The notes beneath the pieces were generated by a model. That model saw nothing but the letters and a program-made list of their open reading frames with translations, made no database searches and had not been told where the DNA came from. A program made the translations under genes and the position numbers. A stretch of 64,000 nucleotides of DNA, from positions 161,049-225,048 of the forward strand of contig JADZER010000030.1 in assembly GCA_020850415.1 (NCBI GenBank), read 5' to 3'. Below, piece after piece: positions 17,403 to 26,061 of this stretch; positions within the stretch are counted from its first letter, which is position 1; each line of letters starts with the position of its first letter. The DNA comes from Phycisphaerales bacterium. Lineage in GTDB: Bacteria > Planctomycetota > Phycisphaerae > Phycisphaerales > UBA1924.

Positions 17403-19460
17403 TCAGCAGCCGGCGGCCCAGAGGTTGAGAAACTCGACGAAGTCCTGGGTCGTCACCTGCCCGTCGCCATTCAGATCCGCAGAACACCCCCCGCCCGAGC
17501 AGTCGTCCCCGCGCTGGCCCGCCCACGCCGTCAGGAACGCCAGGAAGTCCTGGGTGTTGACCGAGCCGTCGCCGTTGAAGTCCGCCGGGCACGCGGAGCA
17601 GTCGGTGAGATCGAACACATACAGCCCCGAGTTCCACTGCACCATGTACGCGGCGTCGCCATCGACCTCGATGTCCCAGACCCTCGGCGGGAAGTTCCGC
17701 CACGCATCCATCGCCGCCGCACGCCGCGGGCTCGCGGGGTCGCGCAGATCGACCAGCCACACCGGGCCGCCGTCCAGGCTGACCAGCGCGTGCTGGCCGA
17801 CAAACGCGACGGCCTCCGGCGGTCCCGGCGGCATGGCCATCGTCCCAAGGAGCTCGGGCGCGGCCGGATCGCTGATATCCACGACCCCCATCCCGGCGCC
17901 CACCGCGACGCACGCGATGCCCCGGCCCGCATCGACGCCGAGCGCCGCGCCCGTGCCGCCGAGCACACCGATCGGCGCCTCCCCCGGGAGCGAGAGATCG
18001 AAGACCCGGAACGACGCGTCGCTGTCGGTATTGCCCGCGACAAACGCGAGGCCGCCCTCCGTATGGATCCGCCCGCTCGGACTCCCGCTCGCGCCGGCGT
18101 GCTGGCCGACGAGCACGGGCGCCGACGGATCGGTGAAATCGATGAACCGCAGCAGACCCCCCATCAACCCCACGACGCCGCCCTCGACCGACACCCGGTC
18201 CCCTCGCCAATCGTTCGGCCCGTTCAGCAGCACCGGCTCCGCGGGGTCGGAGATATCGACCACGCGCACCCCCCCGGTGCCGGGCGTGCTGTCCGCGACG
18301 AACGCGAGGCCGCCCTCGACCGCGACATCGGCCGCGTACCCACCGGTACCCACGGAGGCGACACGCACCGGCTGTGAAATGTCGCTGATATCCACGATCC
18401 CCAGCCCCGCCGGCCCCTCGGCCAAGAGCGCGTAGTTCCCCGTGACCTCCACCCCACCCATCCGAGGCCCGGGAAGCCACGCGCGCAGCCCGGTCTCAGG
18501 CGGGGTGGTCACATCCACGATCTCGAGCCCTTCCTCGCCCGCACAGAACGACAGACCCGACCGCACCGCTGCGTGCTCACCCACCACCAGGCACTGGCCC
18601 ACCAGCGCAGGCTCGGCCGGATCGGTCATATCGATCACGGCCTTCCCGCCGTCCACATACAACCGATTCCCCGCGAGGGCGATGTCGTGATCGGCGGCCC
18701 AGAACGCATCGAACTCGCTCACAATCTCCGGCTGATCCGGGTCGGAGACATCGAGCACGGTCAGGCCGCCCGCGTGGGCCACATAGGCCATCCCGAGCGC
18801 GGCGACCGCATCGACCACCGTCCCCGGGTCGTAAGTAGCCCGCAGCACTGGGGCCCCAGGGTCCCCGACATCGATGACCCGCAGCCCGGCCGTCCCGCTT
18901 GAGAGATACGCCACTGCGCCATCGACGGCCACGCCCGTGCCGCCGCCCGGGGCGCTCAGCGCGCCGACGAGCGAGGGATCCGTCGGGTCTGCGACATCGA
19001 CCACGGCCAGGCCGCTGCCCGTACCCAGATACGCCAGCCCGCCCCGCACGGCCAGATCATGCACGGGCGCGCCGACCGAGAGCCCCGTGACCACCACCGG
19101 CGCGCTCGGCTCCGACACATCCACCACCTGCAGCCCCGCCGACCCGCCCGCGACGAGCGCGTACGACCCCACCACCGCCACACGCCTCGCCGTCCCCGCG
19201 GTACCGACCGACCCGACAACCAACGGCTCGCCCGGCGCCGCGACACTCACAATCAACAGCCCCGCGGCCCCGTCGGCGATGTACGCCAAGTTCCCGGCCA
19301 GCGCGATACCCGCCGCGTCCCCCGGCGTGGCGGTGCGGCTGACGATGTCCCGGGCCGCGCACAGCAAGCCCTGAGACTGAGCATGCACCGCGCCGGTGAC
19401 ACTTCCCCAGACGAACATGACTACCGGGAACGCTTGATGAGATATGCGGCGCGTACGCAT
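17403..19460 (-). CDS. Secreted LVIVD beta-propeller protein with dockerin-like tail
   Basis: 685 residues. A signal peptide (PVVMFVWGSVTGAVHAQ) is followed by about 14 LVIVD-type blades, each with the pattern GLxVVDVSDPxxPxxVG and AYVAxxxxG. These build beta-propellers used for binding at cell surfaces. The C-terminal 60 residues contain two dockerin-like calcium loops, DFNGDGSVNTQDFLAFLTAW and DLNGDGQVTTQDFVEFLNLW, a hallmark of planctomycete secreted proteins. The role is unknown. Its position between zwf and pgl on the same strand is odd for a secreted protein. Confidence 0.9.
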   Translation of the reverse strand: MRTRRISHQAFPVVMFVWGSVTGAVHAQSQGLLCAARDIVSRTATPGDAAGIALAGNLAYIADGAAGLLIVSVAAPGEPLVVGSVGTAGTARRVAVVGSYALVAGGSAGLQVVDVSEPSAPVVVTGLSVGAPVHDLAVRGGLAYLGTGSGLAVVDVADPTDPSLVGALSAPGGGTGVAVDGAVAYLSSGTAGLRVIDVGDPGAPVLRATYDPGTVVDAVAALGMAYVAHAGGLTVLDVSDPDQPEIVSEFDAFWAADHDIALAGNRLYVDGGKAVIDMTDPAEPALVGQCLVVGEHAAVRSGLSFCAGEEGLEIVDVTTPPETGLRAWLPGPRMGGVEVTGNYALLAEGPAGLGIVDISDISQPVRVASVGTGGYAADVAVEGGLAFVADSTPGTGGVRVVDISDPAEPVLLNGPNDWRGDRVSVEGGVVGLMGGLLRFIDFTDPSAPVLVGQHAGASGSPSGRIHTEGGLAFVAGNTDSDASFRVFDLSLPGEAPIGVLGGTGAALGVDAGRGIACVAVGAGMGVVDISDPAAPELLGTMAMPPGPPEAVAFVGQHALVSLDGGPVWLVDLRDPASPRRAAAMDAWRNFPPRVWDIEVDGDAAYMVQWNSGLYVFDLTDCSACPADFNGDGSVNTQDFLAFLTAWAGQRGDDCSGGGCSADLNGDGQVTTQDFVEFLNLWAAGC

Positions 19461-19554
19461 GATTGTCCCTCCCGCTCGGACCTTGAGCCTAACACAGGGA
19501 CAATGGGAGTGTCAATGGTGAACTCCAGGGCACCGCTTGGCTCATCTCAGGCCC

Positions 19555-21105
19555 CTACCGCACCTCCCCCACCCTCGGGTTATGCCACCTCGCCCCCTCC
19601 GCCGCGATGATTTCGTCGGCCCGGCCGGGCCCCCAGCTCCCCGCCTCGTAGGTCTCGATCTCCTCCCGCAGCCGCTGTGAATCCAGGAAAGGCTGCACGA
19701 TCCGCCAGCCGTGCTCGACCTCGTCCCGGTGCTTGTAGAGCGTCCGGTCGCCCTTGATGGCGTCGAGGATCAGCGGGCCGTAGGCGTCGATGTGCTCGCC
19801 GCCGAAGCGCTCGACATAGTCCATGTCGAGCTTGGTGGTCTCGATCTTCAGCCCCGCGCCGGGCACCTTGCCAGCCACCCGCAGGCTGATGCCCTCGGTC
19901 GGCGCGATGTTGATGATCAGCCGGTTCGGCGGCTCGTCGGGCATCTTCACGCCCAGACGCTCGAACATGTCCAGCGGCGGGGCGCGAAAGAGGACCACGA
20001 CCTCCGTCAGCTTCGACGCCATCCGCTTGCCCGAGCGCACGAAGAATGGGACGCCCGCCCAACGCCAGTTGTCAAACCCCAGGCGCATCGCGGCGTAGGT
20101 CTCGGTGCGCCGAGCCGGGTCCACGCCCTTCTCCCCGGCATACGCCGGGCCGTCCGAGGCCGGGCCGTAGCGCCCGAGGGCGCCCCAGCGCCAGGCCTGC
20201 TCCTCGCTCGCGGCGACGGCGGCACAGTTAAGGATCTTGATCTTCTCCCGGGCGATCGAGTCGGCCGAGTAGCTCGCCGGCGGTTCCATGGCGACCAGCG
20301 CGAGCACCTGCAGCAGGTGGCTCTGGATCATGTCGCGGATGGCCCCGGCGTGGTCGTAGAAGGTCCCCGCGCGCCCGCCCACGCCCAGCGTCTCGGCCGC
20401 CGTCACCTGCACATGGTGCACATGCGTGCGGTTCCAGAGCGGCTCGAAGATGGCGTTGGCGAGGCGCATGACCAGGATGTCCTGCACGAGCTCCTTGCCG
20501 AGGTAGTGGTCGATGCGGTAGGTGGCGTCCTCCTCGAAGACGCGCCCGAGGGCGCGGTTGAGGGCCCGGGCGCTGTCGAGGTCTGTTCCGAAGGGCTTCT
20601 CGATGATGACCCGCTGCCAGGGCAGTGCCGCGGGGTTCAGCGAGCACCACCGCTTGCCCTCGGCCACAAGCCCCGCGCTCCCGATGTTCTCGATGATGGG
20701 CTCGTAGAGGGCCGGGGCGACCGAGAGGTAGAACAGCAGGTTCGGCATGCCGTGGTCGCGGAGGATGTTGTGGCTCGCGCCGAGGGCGGCGAAGCGGTCG
20801 CGCAGCCCGGCGAACGCCGCCGGGTCCGCGCCGTCCGCGGCGTGGTAGTGCAGACGCTGGGCGAACCGGGCGACGCGGTCGGGGCAGAAGCCCTTGGAGT
20901 GGTCGGCGACGGCCTGGCGCATCCTGTCGCGGAAGGCGTCATCGGAGAGCTCGGAACGCGAGACCCCCAGGATGGCCGCCCGCTCCGGGAGCTGGCCGAG
21001 GCAGTCCAGGTCGTAGAGCGAGGGGATGAGCTTGCGGGCGGTGAGGTCGCCCGAGGCGCCGAAGATGACGATGAGGCACGGGTCGGTTCCGTTGGGGGGT
21101 GGCAT
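19555..21105 (-). CDS. zwf: Glucose-6-phosphate 1-dehydrogenase
   Basis: 516 residues. The nucleotide-binding start VIFGASGDLTARKLIPSLYDL and the substrate motif RIDHYLGKELVQD, with its catalytic His-Tyr-Leu-Gly-Lys, are intact, as are EKPFGTDL and the C-terminal GWRIVQPFLD. It oxidises glucose-6-phosphate to 6-phosphogluconolactone with NADP, feeding Pgl. The ATG at 21105 is chosen; a TTG six codons upstream is possible. Confidence 0.97.
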   Translation of the reverse strand: MPPPNGTDPCLIVIFGASGDLTARKLIPSLYDLDCLGQLPERAAILGVSRSELSDDAFRDRMRQAVADHSKGFCPDRVARFAQRLHYHAADGADPAAFAGLRDRFAALGASHNILRDHGMPNLLFYLSVAPALYEPIIENIGSAGLVAEGKRWCSLNPAALPWQRVIIEKPFGTDLDSARALNRALGRVFEEDATYRIDHYLGKELVQDILVMRLANAIFEPLWNRTHVHHVQVTAAETLGVGGRAGTFYDHAGAIRDMIQSHLLQVLALVAMEPPASYSADSIAREKIKILNCAAVAASEEQAWRWGALGRYGPASDGPAYAGEKGVDPARRTETYAAMRLGFDNWRWAGVPFFVRSGKRMASKLTEVVVLFRAPPLDMFERLGVKMPDEPPNRLIINIAPTEGISLRVAGKVPGAGLKIETTKLDMDYVERFGGEHIDAYGPLILDAIKGDRTLYKHRDEVEHGWRIVQPFLDSQRLREEIETYEAGSWGPGRADEIIAAEGARWHNPRVGEVR

Positions 21106-21143
21106 GGGGGGAGTATCGGCCAATCCACCCGCGCGGCCTCCAT

Positions 21144-22250
21144 CTATGCCGGATCCGCCAGCCGGTAGCTCGTGCTCCGCCCGCCGCCGGGGTTCTGCAC
21201 GATGATGTCCCGTTCCAGCAGCTCGCGGATGTCCCGCAGTGCTGTGTCAGAAGAACACTTCGCCAGTTTGGCGTACTTGGAGGTTGTCAGGAACCCCTGG
21301 AATCCGTCCAGCATCCTGTTGATCACCAGCCGCTGCCGCTCGTTGACCGGGCGTTCGTTGATACGCCGCCACAGTCTCGCCTTGGCGAGCACGGCCCCGA
21401 GCATCGCCCCCGCGGCTTCGATCGCCCGGTCCAGGCAGCCGAGGAACCAGCCGAGCCAGGGCGTGATGTCCAGCCCGCCGCGCTGCGCGGACTCCAGGCG
21501 CAGGTAGTACTCCTTCCGCTCGGCCTCGACCTGGGACGACATGCTGTAGAAGCGTTCGCCCGTGCCGTCCGCCCGCGCGAGTGCCATGTCGGCGATGGCG
21601 CGAGCGATGCGCCCGTTCCCGTCCTCAAACGGGTGGATAGTCACGAACCAGAAGTGCGCTACGCCCGCCCTGAGCACGGGATCAACGGTGTCCGGGCCGT
21701 TGAACCAGCCCAGGAACGTGCGCATTTCCGCATCGAGCCGGTCGGCCGCGGGCGCCTCGAAATGGACCCGCTCGCGACCGATAGGCCCTGAGACGACCTG
21801 CATAGGCCCCGCCTCACTCGGACGCCAAGCCCCGACCGTGATCCGACGCATGCCGGCCCTGCCTGTCGGGAACAACGCGCCGTGCCAGCCGAACAGCCGT
21901 TCCTCCGTCAGCGGCTGATCGAACCTCTGCGTCGCGTCGAGCATCATCTCGACCACCCCCTCGACCTCCCGTCCCGCCTTGGGCAGACCGGCCACATCGA
22001 GCCCCAGCCGCCGTGCGATCGAGGAACGAACCTCCTCGGGATCGAGCCTCTCGCCCTCGATCGCGGACGACTTCACCACATCACTCGTGAGCACCTTCAG
22101 GCTCGCCTCGGCCCGGTGGTCGAAGCCGAGCGATTCCATCCTGCCGAGCAGCAGGCCCTGGCGGTGGCGGACCCCGGCGAGAGGGTTCGCCAGGGCATCA
22201 CCGTCCCATAAAAACTCCGGCCAGCCCGGGATCTCGTGTATGTATAGCAT
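21144..22250 (-). CDS. Fic family AMP-transferase-like protein with DUF4172
   Basis: 368 residues. An N-terminal DUF4172-type segment (IHEIPGWPEFLWDGDAL...LLLGRMESLGF) contains SSAIEGE, the inhibitory-helix motif S/T-x-x-x-E-G of class II Fic proteins, which self-inhibits by blocking ATP. The catalytic loop HPFEDGNGRIAR is complete. A C-terminal winged helix (FLTTSKYAKLAKCSSDTALRDIRELLERDIIV) suggests DNA binding. Fic enzymes usually AMPylate proteins. Three similar GCGG dyads in its promoter suggest autoregulation through that winged helix. Confidence 0.93.
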   Translation of the reverse strand: MLYIHEIPGWPEFLWDGDALANPLAGVRHRQGLLLGRMESLGFDHRAEASLKVLTSDVVKSSAIEGERLDPEEVRSSIARRLGLDVAGLPKAGREVEGVVEMMLDATQRFDQPLTEERLFGWHGALFPTGRAGMRRITVGAWRPSEAGPMQVVSGPIGRERVHFEAPAADRLDAEMRTFLGWFNGPDTVDPVLRAGVAHFWFVTIHPFEDGNGRIARAIADMALARADGTGERFYSMSSQVEAERKEYYLRLESAQRGGLDITPWLGWFLGCLDRAIEAAGAMLGAVLAKARLWRRINERPVNERQRLVINRMLDGFQGFLTTSKYAKLAKCSSDTALRDIRELLERDIIVQNPGGGRSTSYRLADPA

Positions 22251-22327
22251 ATTTACCGCACTTTCTGCGGTGATTGTACCCCCTATTCACCGCGGAAGCA
22301 AGTATTCGCCGCATTCTCTACGGCGAA
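22250..22327 (-). promoter_or_regulatory. fic promoter with three overlapping operator-like dyads
   Basis: A strong sigma-70-like promoter reads TTGCTT (22301-22296), a 17-base spacer, then TACAAT (22278-22273). Three related elements surround it: a 25-bp dyad at 22303-22327 upstream of the -35; a 25-bp dyad at 22250-22274 running from the -10 to the start codon; and a half-like copy at 22284-22297 in the spacer. The two dyads share the pattern CCG-y-AGArArTGCGGyrAATA and match at 18 of 25 positions. The arrangement fits autorepression by the Fic protein's winged helix. Confidence 0.65.
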
Positions 22328-22378
22328 TGAACGACCACATCGGCGCACGCTCCCCGGCGCGCTCTCTATCGTCCCCCG

Positions 22379-23449
22379 ATGTCCAGCCCGGCCCGACTCA
22401 TCGACGCCAACGCCAACCGGGCCCGGGAGGGGCTGCGGGTGGTGGAAGATCTCGCCCGGTTTGTCCTCAATGACGAGGGCTTGTGCGCCGCCCTTAAGGG
22501 TGTTCGCCATGGGCTCGGGGAGGTGCTGGCGGTCCTGCCGGTCGATCGGGGCGTGCTGCTGGCCTGGCGCGATACGCCGGGGGATGTCGGGACTGGCCTC
22601 GTCGGTACCGGCGAGGGAACGCGGGCGGGGCTGCCCGCGATGTGCGGCGCCGCGGCGGGGAGGCTGGGCGAGGCGCTGCGGGTGATCGAGGAGGGGGCCA
22701 AGGTGCTCGGCGCGGGCCAAGCCGCGGCGGCGGTCGAGGCCCTGCGATACCGGGCGTACGACGCGTGCGCCGCCGTCGAGCGGGCGCTGGGGACGGGGCG
22801 GGCGGGGCAGTGGCGCTTGTGCGTGCTGATCACCGAGGCCCTGTGCGTCCACCACCGGTGGGAGCGGGTGGCGGAGCTGGCGATCGAGGGCGGGGCGGAC
22901 TGCCTGCAGTTGCGGGAGAAGGGGTTGGACGGGGGGGAGCTGGTGGCGCGGGCGCGAGCGCTGGTGGAGACTGCAAAGTCCGGCTCGGAGAGCCGGGCCA
23001 CCTCGGTGAGCGTGATCGTCAACGACCGCGCGGATGTCGCCCTCGCGGCCGGGGCCGACGGGGTGCATGTGGGGCAGGGCGACATGCGCGTGCGCGATGT
23101 GCGCCGGGTCGCGGGCAACGCGCTGCTGGTGGGAGTGAGTACCGCAAACCTGGACCAAGCGCGGGCCGCGGCACGCGATGGCGCGGACTACTGCGGCCTG
23201 GGACCGATGTTCGCGAGCTCCACCAAGCCGAAGGCCTCATTGGCGGGAGTGGGGTATATGCGGGCGTATCTGGCGGACCCGGCCTGCGCGCGCCTGCCGC
23301 ACCTGGCGATCAGCGGCATCGGGCCGGAGAATGTGGGCGAACTCGCGGCGGCGGGGTGCCGCGGGGTGGCGGTGAGTTCGGTGGTGTGTGGGGCGGGGGA
23401 GCCGGGGGCGGTGTGCGCGGTGTTGGTGGAGAAGCTTGGCGCGGCGTAG
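22379..23449 (+). CDS. thiE: Thiamine-phosphate synthase with N-terminal ThiD2 domain
   Basis: 356 residues. Residues 1-140 (RLIDANANRAREGLRVVEDLARFVLND and LGEALRVIEEGAKVL) form the ThiD2 domain found fused to ThiE in cyanobacteria and Aquifex. Residues about 145-356 are the ThiE TIM barrel, with CLQLREKGLDG, VIVNDRADVALAAGADGVHVGQGD and YCGLGPMFASSTKP. It joins the pyrimidine and thiazole halves of thiamine. A short palindromic insert encodes SGSESRAT at residues 201-208, in the helix-strand junction before the conserved VIVNDR strand. Divergent from fic. Confidence 0.93.
   Translation: MSSPARLIDANANRAREGLRVVEDLARFVLNDEGLCAALKGVRHGLGEVLAVLPVDRGVLLAWRDTPGDVGTGLVGTGEGTRAGLPAMCGAAAGRLGEALRVIEEGAKVLGAGQAAAAVEALRYRAYDACAAVERALGTGRAGQWRLCVLITEALCVHHRWERVAELAIEGGADCLQLREKGLDGGELVARARALVETAKSGSESRATSVSVIVNDRADVALAAGADGVHVGQGDMRVRDVRRVAGNALLVGVSTANLDQARAAARDGADYCGLGPMFASSTKPKASLAGVGYMRAYLADPACARLPHLAISGIGPENVGELAAAGCRGVAVSSVVCGAGEPGAVCAVLVEKLGAA
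22979..23002. repeat. Protein-coding palindrome in thiE
   Basis: A dyad with arms CCGGCTC and GAGCCGG around GGA, followed by GCCACC, encodes SGSESRAT in frame. The GGCTC-GGA-GAGCC core and the GCCACC tail match the two copies in thrS. Confidence 0.8.
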
Positions 23450-23458
23450 GGTGTCCAG

Positions 23459-24739
23459 CTACTGCCCGGTCTCCTGCGTGTACCAGCCCACAAAGGTCAC
23501 GAAGTCCGAGGTGTTGACGATCCAGTCGAGGTTCACATCGGCCTCGGGCTCCTGGGCGGACCAGGCGCTGGTGAAGAGCACGGCGTCGGACTCGGTGGTG
23601 AGGCCGTCGCCGTTGAGGTCGGTGGGCGTGGGCGTGCAGATCTTGACGCGGTGGACATAGCAGTTCTTGCCGCTCCACTCCATGGCGGGGTCGGTCTCGC
23701 GGGCGATGTAGGCCAGCCAGATGTTGTGGCCGTCGGCGGACGCCTCCATGTTGTGATAGTGGCCGAGGAAGCCGACCGGCTGCACGCCGGGATCGCCGCA
23801 GATCTGCGCGGGGAGTGACTCGACGGTCAGCCGCTCGAGGTGATCGACAACCGCGCCGGGGCCGAAGCCGGTGATGCGGACATAGAAGCAGTCGAGCCAG
23901 TCCTCCTGGTCCCCGTTGCGGTCCGGGTCCGCGCGGTTGTCGTAGAACATGAGGTTGATGCCGCCGCAGGCGTCGATCGCGATCGCCGGCATGGCCTGGT
24001 CGACGCCGGTGATCGGGTCGAGGTCGTCGGGGTCGGTGAGGCCGAGCATCTCGTCCGTGAGCCTCATCAAGTCCGCTGGGTCCGAAGTCCAGGTATCGCC
24101 GCCATCATCACTCCTCGTGATCCAGATATCGGTGTTGGTGGAGGTTGACCCAGACTTGGCGTACCAGGCGACATACACATGATCCGGCTCGGGGCCCCGG
24201 TCCACGGCGATGGTCGGCGCGCAGCTGCGCTGGTCGATCATGGACGGCGAGTCGCCCTCTGGCGCCGTGGCGAAGGCGCCCGCGTCATCGATCGTCGCGG
24301 GGAACGCCCCCACGCACGGGTCGATCCAAATGGCGCTCTGCGTCGCGTCGGGGAGCCAGGTCCGCCCGCCGTCGTCTGAGTACATGACGAAGGGCCGGGC
24401 GCGGCTGTGCTGATTGGCCCCTCCCCGCTCGTCCGCGTGCACGGAGACGATGCGTCCGCTGTCGAGGACGACCGCCGAGGGCGCCGGGCCCGACCAGCCG
24501 CCGCGGCTCGGTCCCTGGGTCGGCTCCACCGCCATGCCGTGCCACGATCCGGGACCCGGGTTGTCGGGCGTGATCTGGAGGACGCCGATCGGGCGCCCGG
24601 TCCGCGGCTCGCCCTCGGGATCGGCCCGGAGGGGCGGGCTCACGATCACCGTCGGGGGGGACCCGGTCTGGGCCGGTGCGAGGGCGCAGAGACCGGCTGC
24701 CACGCTCGCGGCAGACAGGATCTTGAAGTTCGCCAGCAC
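23459..24739 (-). CDS. Secreted BNR/sialidase-like propeller protein with dockerin-like tail
   Basis: 426 residues. A signal peptide (SAASVAAGLCALAPAQ) precedes a propeller with Asp boxes SDDGGRTWLPD and SDDGGDTWTSD, the S-x-D-x-G-x-T-W motif of sialidases and related proteins. Catalytic sialidase residues are not evident, so enzymatic activity is uncertain. The C-terminus carries two dockerin-like loops (DLNGDGLTTESDAVLFTSAW, and a weaker DVNLDWIVNTSDF). The GTG at 24739 is preceded by GGAGGAGG at ideal spacing and is preferred to the longer frame. Confidence 0.82.
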   Translation of the reverse strand: MLANFKILSAASVAAGLCALAPAQTGSPPTVIVSPPLRADPEGEPRTGRPIGVLQITPDNPGPGSWHGMAVEPTQGPSRGGWSGPAPSAVVLDSGRIVSVHADERGGANQHSRARPFVMYSDDGGRTWLPDATQSAIWIDPCVGAFPATIDDAGAFATAPEGDSPSMIDQRSCAPTIAVDRGPEPDHVYVAWYAKSGSTSTNTDIWITRSDDGGDTWTSDPADLMRLTDEMLGLTDPDDLDPITGVDQAMPAIAIDACGGINLMFYDNRADPDRNGDQEDWLDCFYVRITGFGPGAVVDHLERLTVESLPAQICGDPGVQPVGFLGHYHNMEASADGHNIWLAYIARETDPAMEWSGKNCYVHRVKICTPTPTDLNGDGLTTESDAVLFTSAWSAQEPEADVNLDWIVNTSDFVTFVGWYTQETGQ

Positions 24740-24888
24740 GCCGTCCTCCTCCCCGCGCCCTGCGCGGGCGGAGAGATACCCGGGAGCGAACTGCCACTCT
24801 ATCAATGACACGAAAGCGCGTCAATGGGAGTTGTGTGCGAAGCTGAGCTGTCTTGGAGACGGGCCTCTCCCGTGGTAGGATGGACCGC

Positions 24889-25995
24889 ATGGCGTCGTCC
24901 CGAACACCGCTCCTGCTCGGCCTCCTGTGGGCGTGGTCGCTGCCCTACGCGGCCGCCTCACAACCGGAGCGCTACCGGTGGCAGGGGTTCTGGCTGCACC
25001 CGCCGAGGGCGAGCGACTCCTATGCGTACGCGATCGACGGCGATGTGCCGTCTGGGAAGATCACCGATGTGTACGGCGACGGGGTGGTCTGGCCGGAGTG
25101 GACGACCGAGTATGTGGGCCTGAAGCCAGCGGAAAGTCAGTCCGCATATGTTGAGGGCGCCGACGGGGGATACCAGGCGGGCAAGGTATATGTCGAGTAT
25201 CAGGTCGCATACCCGGCGCTCTGGCAGGGTACAGCGGAGAGCGTCATCGACCTGACACCGCCGGGTCCATACTACGATTCAGCTCTCTATCAGCGGCAGG
25301 GGAGTCAGACGGTCGGCTGGGCGTACCACAACATTGACGGACGCCACGCGGCGATGTGGCTCAACAACGACCCTGCCCAGTTCGTCGATCTGCACCCGAA
25401 CATCGCCGACTGGTCTCGCGCTCACGCGACCGACGGTGTCCGGCAGGGCGGTCGGGTCGCGATCCCGAACATCGGTCAGCATGCCGCGCTCTGGAAGGGC
25501 ACCGCCGCGTCGTTCATCGACATGGGTCCGCCGGGGCAATACACCTACGGCTGGATCCGCGGCATGGCGTCCGGCACGCAGGTCGGTGAGTATGTCAACC
25601 TGACCAAGCGGGCGGCCCTCTGGCACGACACGCCGGAGAGCATGATCACCATGAGCCCCCCGTGGGCGACCAGCGCTGCGCTCTATGCGACCATCGGCGA
25701 CATGCATGTCGGCTACGCGGCCCACCCCTCCGGGCGCGGCGGGGCGGGGATCTGGTACGGCGACGACCCCGAGAGCTTCTTCGACCTCCACCGGTTCGTC
25801 CCGGCGCAGTACGCCGACAACGGCTCGACGGCCTTCGACATCGACACCAAGGACGGCAACATCTACATCGCGGGCACCGTGAACATCCAGCATGTGGCCC
25901 ACGCGTTCCTGTGGGTGGGCGTGCCGCTGGACACGGGGGACGGCGGCGGCGGGCCGAAGTCGCCGGGCGGGCTGACGAAGACCAGGAAGCCGTAG
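24889..25995 (+). CDS. Secreted HAF-type repeat protein
   Basis: About 368 residues, not closely recognised. A signal peptide (SRTPLLLGLLWAWSLPYAAAS) precedes at least four repeats of the form xxAxLWxGTxxSxIDLxPPG..., for example PALWQGTAESVIDLTPPG, AALWKGTAASFIDMGPPG and AALWHDTPESMITMSPP. This resembles the extracellular HAF repeats and suggests a beta-propeller. No enzymatic motif is visible. The C-terminus is Gly/Lys-rich. ATG at 24889 has AGGA upstream; an in-frame ATG lies at 24880. Confidence 0.75.
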   Translation: MASSRTPLLLGLLWAWSLPYAAASQPERYRWQGFWLHPPRASDSYAYAIDGDVPSGKITDVYGDGVVWPEWTTEYVGLKPAESQSAYVEGADGGYQAGKVYVEYQVAYPALWQGTAESVIDLTPPGPYYDSALYQRQGSQTVGWAYHNIDGRHAAMWLNNDPAQFVDLHPNIADWSRAHATDGVRQGGRVAIPNIGQHAALWKGTAASFIDMGPPGQYTYGWIRGMASGTQVGEYVNLTKRAALWHDTPESMITMSPPWATSAALYATIGDMHVGYAAHPSGRGGAGIWYGDDPESFFDLHRFVPAQYADNGSTAFDIDTKDGNIYIAGTVNIQHVAHAFLWVGVPLDTGDGGGGPKSPGGLTKTRKP

Positions 25996-26061
25996 CGGGC
26001 GAGGGCCCCGAGGCCGCACACCCCGTCGCACCCCCCTGGGCCGGCTTCCTAAACTCCCCCC

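Noticed and set aside
17350..18480. Upstream extension of pgl
   Set aside because: Runs through the LVIVD gene in another frame; Pgl starts normally at 17349.
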